DNA from: Hybos culiciformis | Lineage: Eukaryota > Arthropoda > Insecta > Diptera > Hybotidae | DNA length: 64,000 nt | Direction: 5' to 3' | Assembly: GCA_964007475.1 (NCBI GenBank) | Contig: OZ023273.1 | Span: forward strand, 62,196,108-62,260,107 | Part shown: piece after piece, positions 62,401-64,000 of the stretch | Layout of the letters: every line of letters begins with the position of its first letter | Position numbering within the stretch: the stretch's first letter is position 1 | Translations under genes and position numbers: made by a program | Notes under the pieces: generated by a model | The model's input: the letters and a program-made list of their open reading frames with translations, nothing else | The model's database searches: none | Told to the model about the DNA's origin: nothing

Positions 62401-64000
62401 TGTATGTATTGTTTAATATCTTATTATTGAATCTGTATAGTTTTTAAAATTATATTATTAAACATGTATGTTTATTATATTCATAGTACATTTATATCTA
62501 CTTTTCAATACACATACATTTAAGATGGAAAATTTATTGACCTATGTTTGGATCTATTAGACTTGACATTGGCGGGGAAATTGTTTATTTTATATTTAGG
62601 TCTCCCAACCAAGGAAAGAAAACAAAAAATAATTGAATCTCTCTCCCTGACTTAATTATAAAATCATATCAGAAGTTTAGAATATAAATTAATTTGTTTT
62701 TCATAATCCTTTGTGTTCTTTGAGAAAGCTAATAAAGTAGTATCTCGGTTTCTATTAAAGAGTCAGATAGGTTAACCTAACTATGTATTTTCAAAGATAG
62801 AAAAAAATGTCTTTATACTTTTTATATGTTTATATGATTTAATTCATGATTTTGTGTAACCCAACAAATTTTCCAATTCAACGCATATAAAAATGCATAA
62901 ATTATTAAAGATATTAAAGGTGGGTGAAAAAAATAATACTAATTACAAATAACCGTTGCTTAATAACTATTCACATATTATGTTTTATTTATAATAAGGT
63001 ATTTGAAGTTCAATGCTTACAAAACAAATTCCGTTACCCACGTGTGATAAATTATGAAAATCTTTGAACATAGAAAACACCTTTCAACTTAGTAAAGAAT
63101 AAGCGCAATTTCGAACAGTTAAGATTAATCACAAAAAAATCGTTTATCGTTAGGAGAAGATTTTGCTACTTTTTTTTGCATTTAGGCCTGTTGGCCTATT
63201 GCAGTACTCTAGCATGCAAGTTTCTGAGAGTATGAAAGGAGTTCAGAAAAAACTATGAAAAAAAGTATTCCAATTATAAAGAAGTCTATTTTTTTTTAAA
63301 GCAACACAAACACTTAGATCAAGTGGAAACCTGAAAAATTCACAGAAATTCCATCCCGAGATGGGAATTGAACGAACGACCGCACGCACTGTAGAATTAT
63401 GAAAATACCACTAACCATGGCGGCCGACAATAATAAATAGTCGTAATCGTAAATGTGATATAAATTAAATAAAAAAAAACTTGTCTCACAAAAATTAAAT
63501 TTAAAAAAAAAATAATAATAAAAATTAAATAAAACTTACAAGCATTAGAATCAAAACTCTCTTCTGCTATTTTAGGTGGAGATGACTTTTTGTAGTTTGA
63601 TTTTTTTTGTGGGAATTTGAATACTGTATCTTGTAGGATGAAGTTCTGAAAATCTGTAATTTTATCTGCAATTTCTTCATTGTTCAAGGAATTACCACAA
63701 TCCGACATTGGATTTTGTGAATAAAATGCAGTATTTAAATCAGAAGCAGGAATATCATCATAAGATCGATTTAGATTATCATTGATTTGACAGTTTAATC
63801 TGTTCGCAATATTGAATTTATCACTTCTGTCATTTTGTACATTTATTGTCTCATTAACATCATCTTTAATTACAAATGGTGATTTTAATGTTAATTGATC
63901 CAATGTGGTATTTGATAATAAATTTGATGGTGAGCTCATACTACTTTTTAAATTTGGTGTTTTTAATTCTGCAGTTTTATTGAGATCAGTTGTTTTCACC
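56452..64000 (-). CDS. tacc: Transforming acidic coiled-coil protein TACC (3' part, 8 coding exons, partial)
   Basis: Coding exons in transcript order: from beyond 64000 to 63540, 59798-59362, 58936-58881, 58817-58749, 57661-57536, 57353-57192, 57105-56956, 56638-56452; GT-AG and in frame, giving 548 visible codons. The first two exons encode a Ser/Asn/Asp-rich region and then the conserved pre-TACC motif FILSPGDFDYLLTKGCN with LLKFDPLVGKPV. The last six encode the TACC coiled coil: dense Glu/Lys heptads, GVIEAYEKAIAEAIAEKEQ, and the C-terminus KCRENDELMKICDELINGG. The family binds microtubules with ch-TOG/Msps-type XMAP215 proteins at centrosomes and spindle poles, under Aurora A control. 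The start and N-terminus lie outside the window. The frame in exon 1 opens directly at the window edge, so no start codon is assigned. Confidence 0.93.
57662..58748 (-). other. TACC intron containing unclassified repeat-like sequence
   Basis: The stretch about 57855-58560 is less AT-rich than the other introns and includes ATACGGGGTGTTTGAAA, reminiscent of transposon ends in insects, but no TIR, target duplication or protein motif could be shown. The 93-codon minus frame at 58267-58548 lacks domains. Confidence 0.35.
59799..63539 (-). other. Large TACC intron (3.7 kb)
   Basis: AT-rich, with poly-T tracts and a 20-bp direct repeat TGCAACTTGTAGGTATAAAA in two near-identical units (about 60904-60953). 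A tRNA-derived SINE lies near its right end. No internal gene is seen; the 61-codon frame at 60754-60939 has no domain. Confidence 0.8.
63169..63425 (-). mobile_element. tRNA-derived SINE, minus strand
   Basis: Read on the minus strand from 63425 it begins GGCCGCCATGGTTAGTGG, an A-box-like promoter. About 40 bp further on is CGTTCAATTCC, a B-box-like match to GGTTCGAATCC, followed by CATCTCGGGATGG, which resembles a tRNA T-arm. A tRNA-unrelated body follows (CACTTGATCTAAGTGTTTGT and AATAGGCCAACAGGCCTAAA) and it ends in an A-rich tail near 63169-63182. The anticodon region is degenerate, so this is a SINE head rather than a functional tRNA. No clear target duplication was found. Confidence 0.7.

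Noticed and set aside
63355..63425. Possible functional tRNA gene (minus)
   Set aside because: A- and B-box-like motifs are present, but no intact cloverleaf or anticodon arm can be drawn and a SINE body follows.
1..64000. CRISPR arrays, operons, rRNA or prokaryotic regulatory signals
   Set aside because: Genes are spliced and eukaryotic; no regularly spaced direct repeats beyond the short tandem arrays described.

Overview
The window is about 64 kb of very AT-rich eukaryotic DNA with long introns, GT-AG splice sites, homopolymer runs and many small transposable elements. The protein genes point to an insect. A ZAD-type C2H2 zinc-finger gene (an arthropod family, expanded in holometabolous insects) lies beside insect-like Akt, Pak and tacc. 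A retrotransposon tail carries the insect telomere motif (CCTAA/TTAGG). I cannot fix the order or species from sequence alone.

Layout. 1-7,069: AT-rich intergenic or 5' flanking DNA with palindromic MITEs. 7,070-11,500 (+): complete seven-exon Akt/PKB gene. 11,501-24,571: repeat-rich gap. It holds a decayed Jockey/CR1-like retrotransposon 3' end (-), a 5'-truncated R1/I-like non-LTR element (+) with a (AACCT)n tail and a hAT element inserted inside it, a second retrotransposon tail, and a ZBED-like hAT fragment. 24,572-35,257 (-): six-exon PAK kinase gene with a roughly 300-residue low-complexity linker; its 5.8-kb intron 2 hosts two foldback MITEs. 35,258-46,489: intergenic, with a TTAA-flanked element, a foldback MITE and a 935-bp head-to-head palindrome. 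46,490-51,081 (+): nine-exon ZAD/16-finger gene with a 13-nt microexon. 51,082-56,451: repeat gap with a nested MITE-in-MITE insertion and a 31-bp tandem repeat. 56,452-64,000 (-): the 3' eight coding exons of a TACC coiled-coil gene that continues past the right edge; a tRNA-derived SINE lies in its largest intron.

How the genes relate. Akt and PAK are cytoplasmic/membrane serine-threonine kinases downstream of PI3K and Rac/Cdc42. TACC is a centrosome/microtubule adaptor and the ZAD protein is a probable nuclear DNA-binding factor. The genes alternate in strand (+,-,+,-) and nothing suggests co-transcription. Exon boundaries were inferred by matching reading phase, GT-AG sites and family conservation; every junction listed keeps the frame. 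The main novelty is in the mobile-element layer: at least six foldback/MITE families, several with two copies inside this window and readable target-site duplications.
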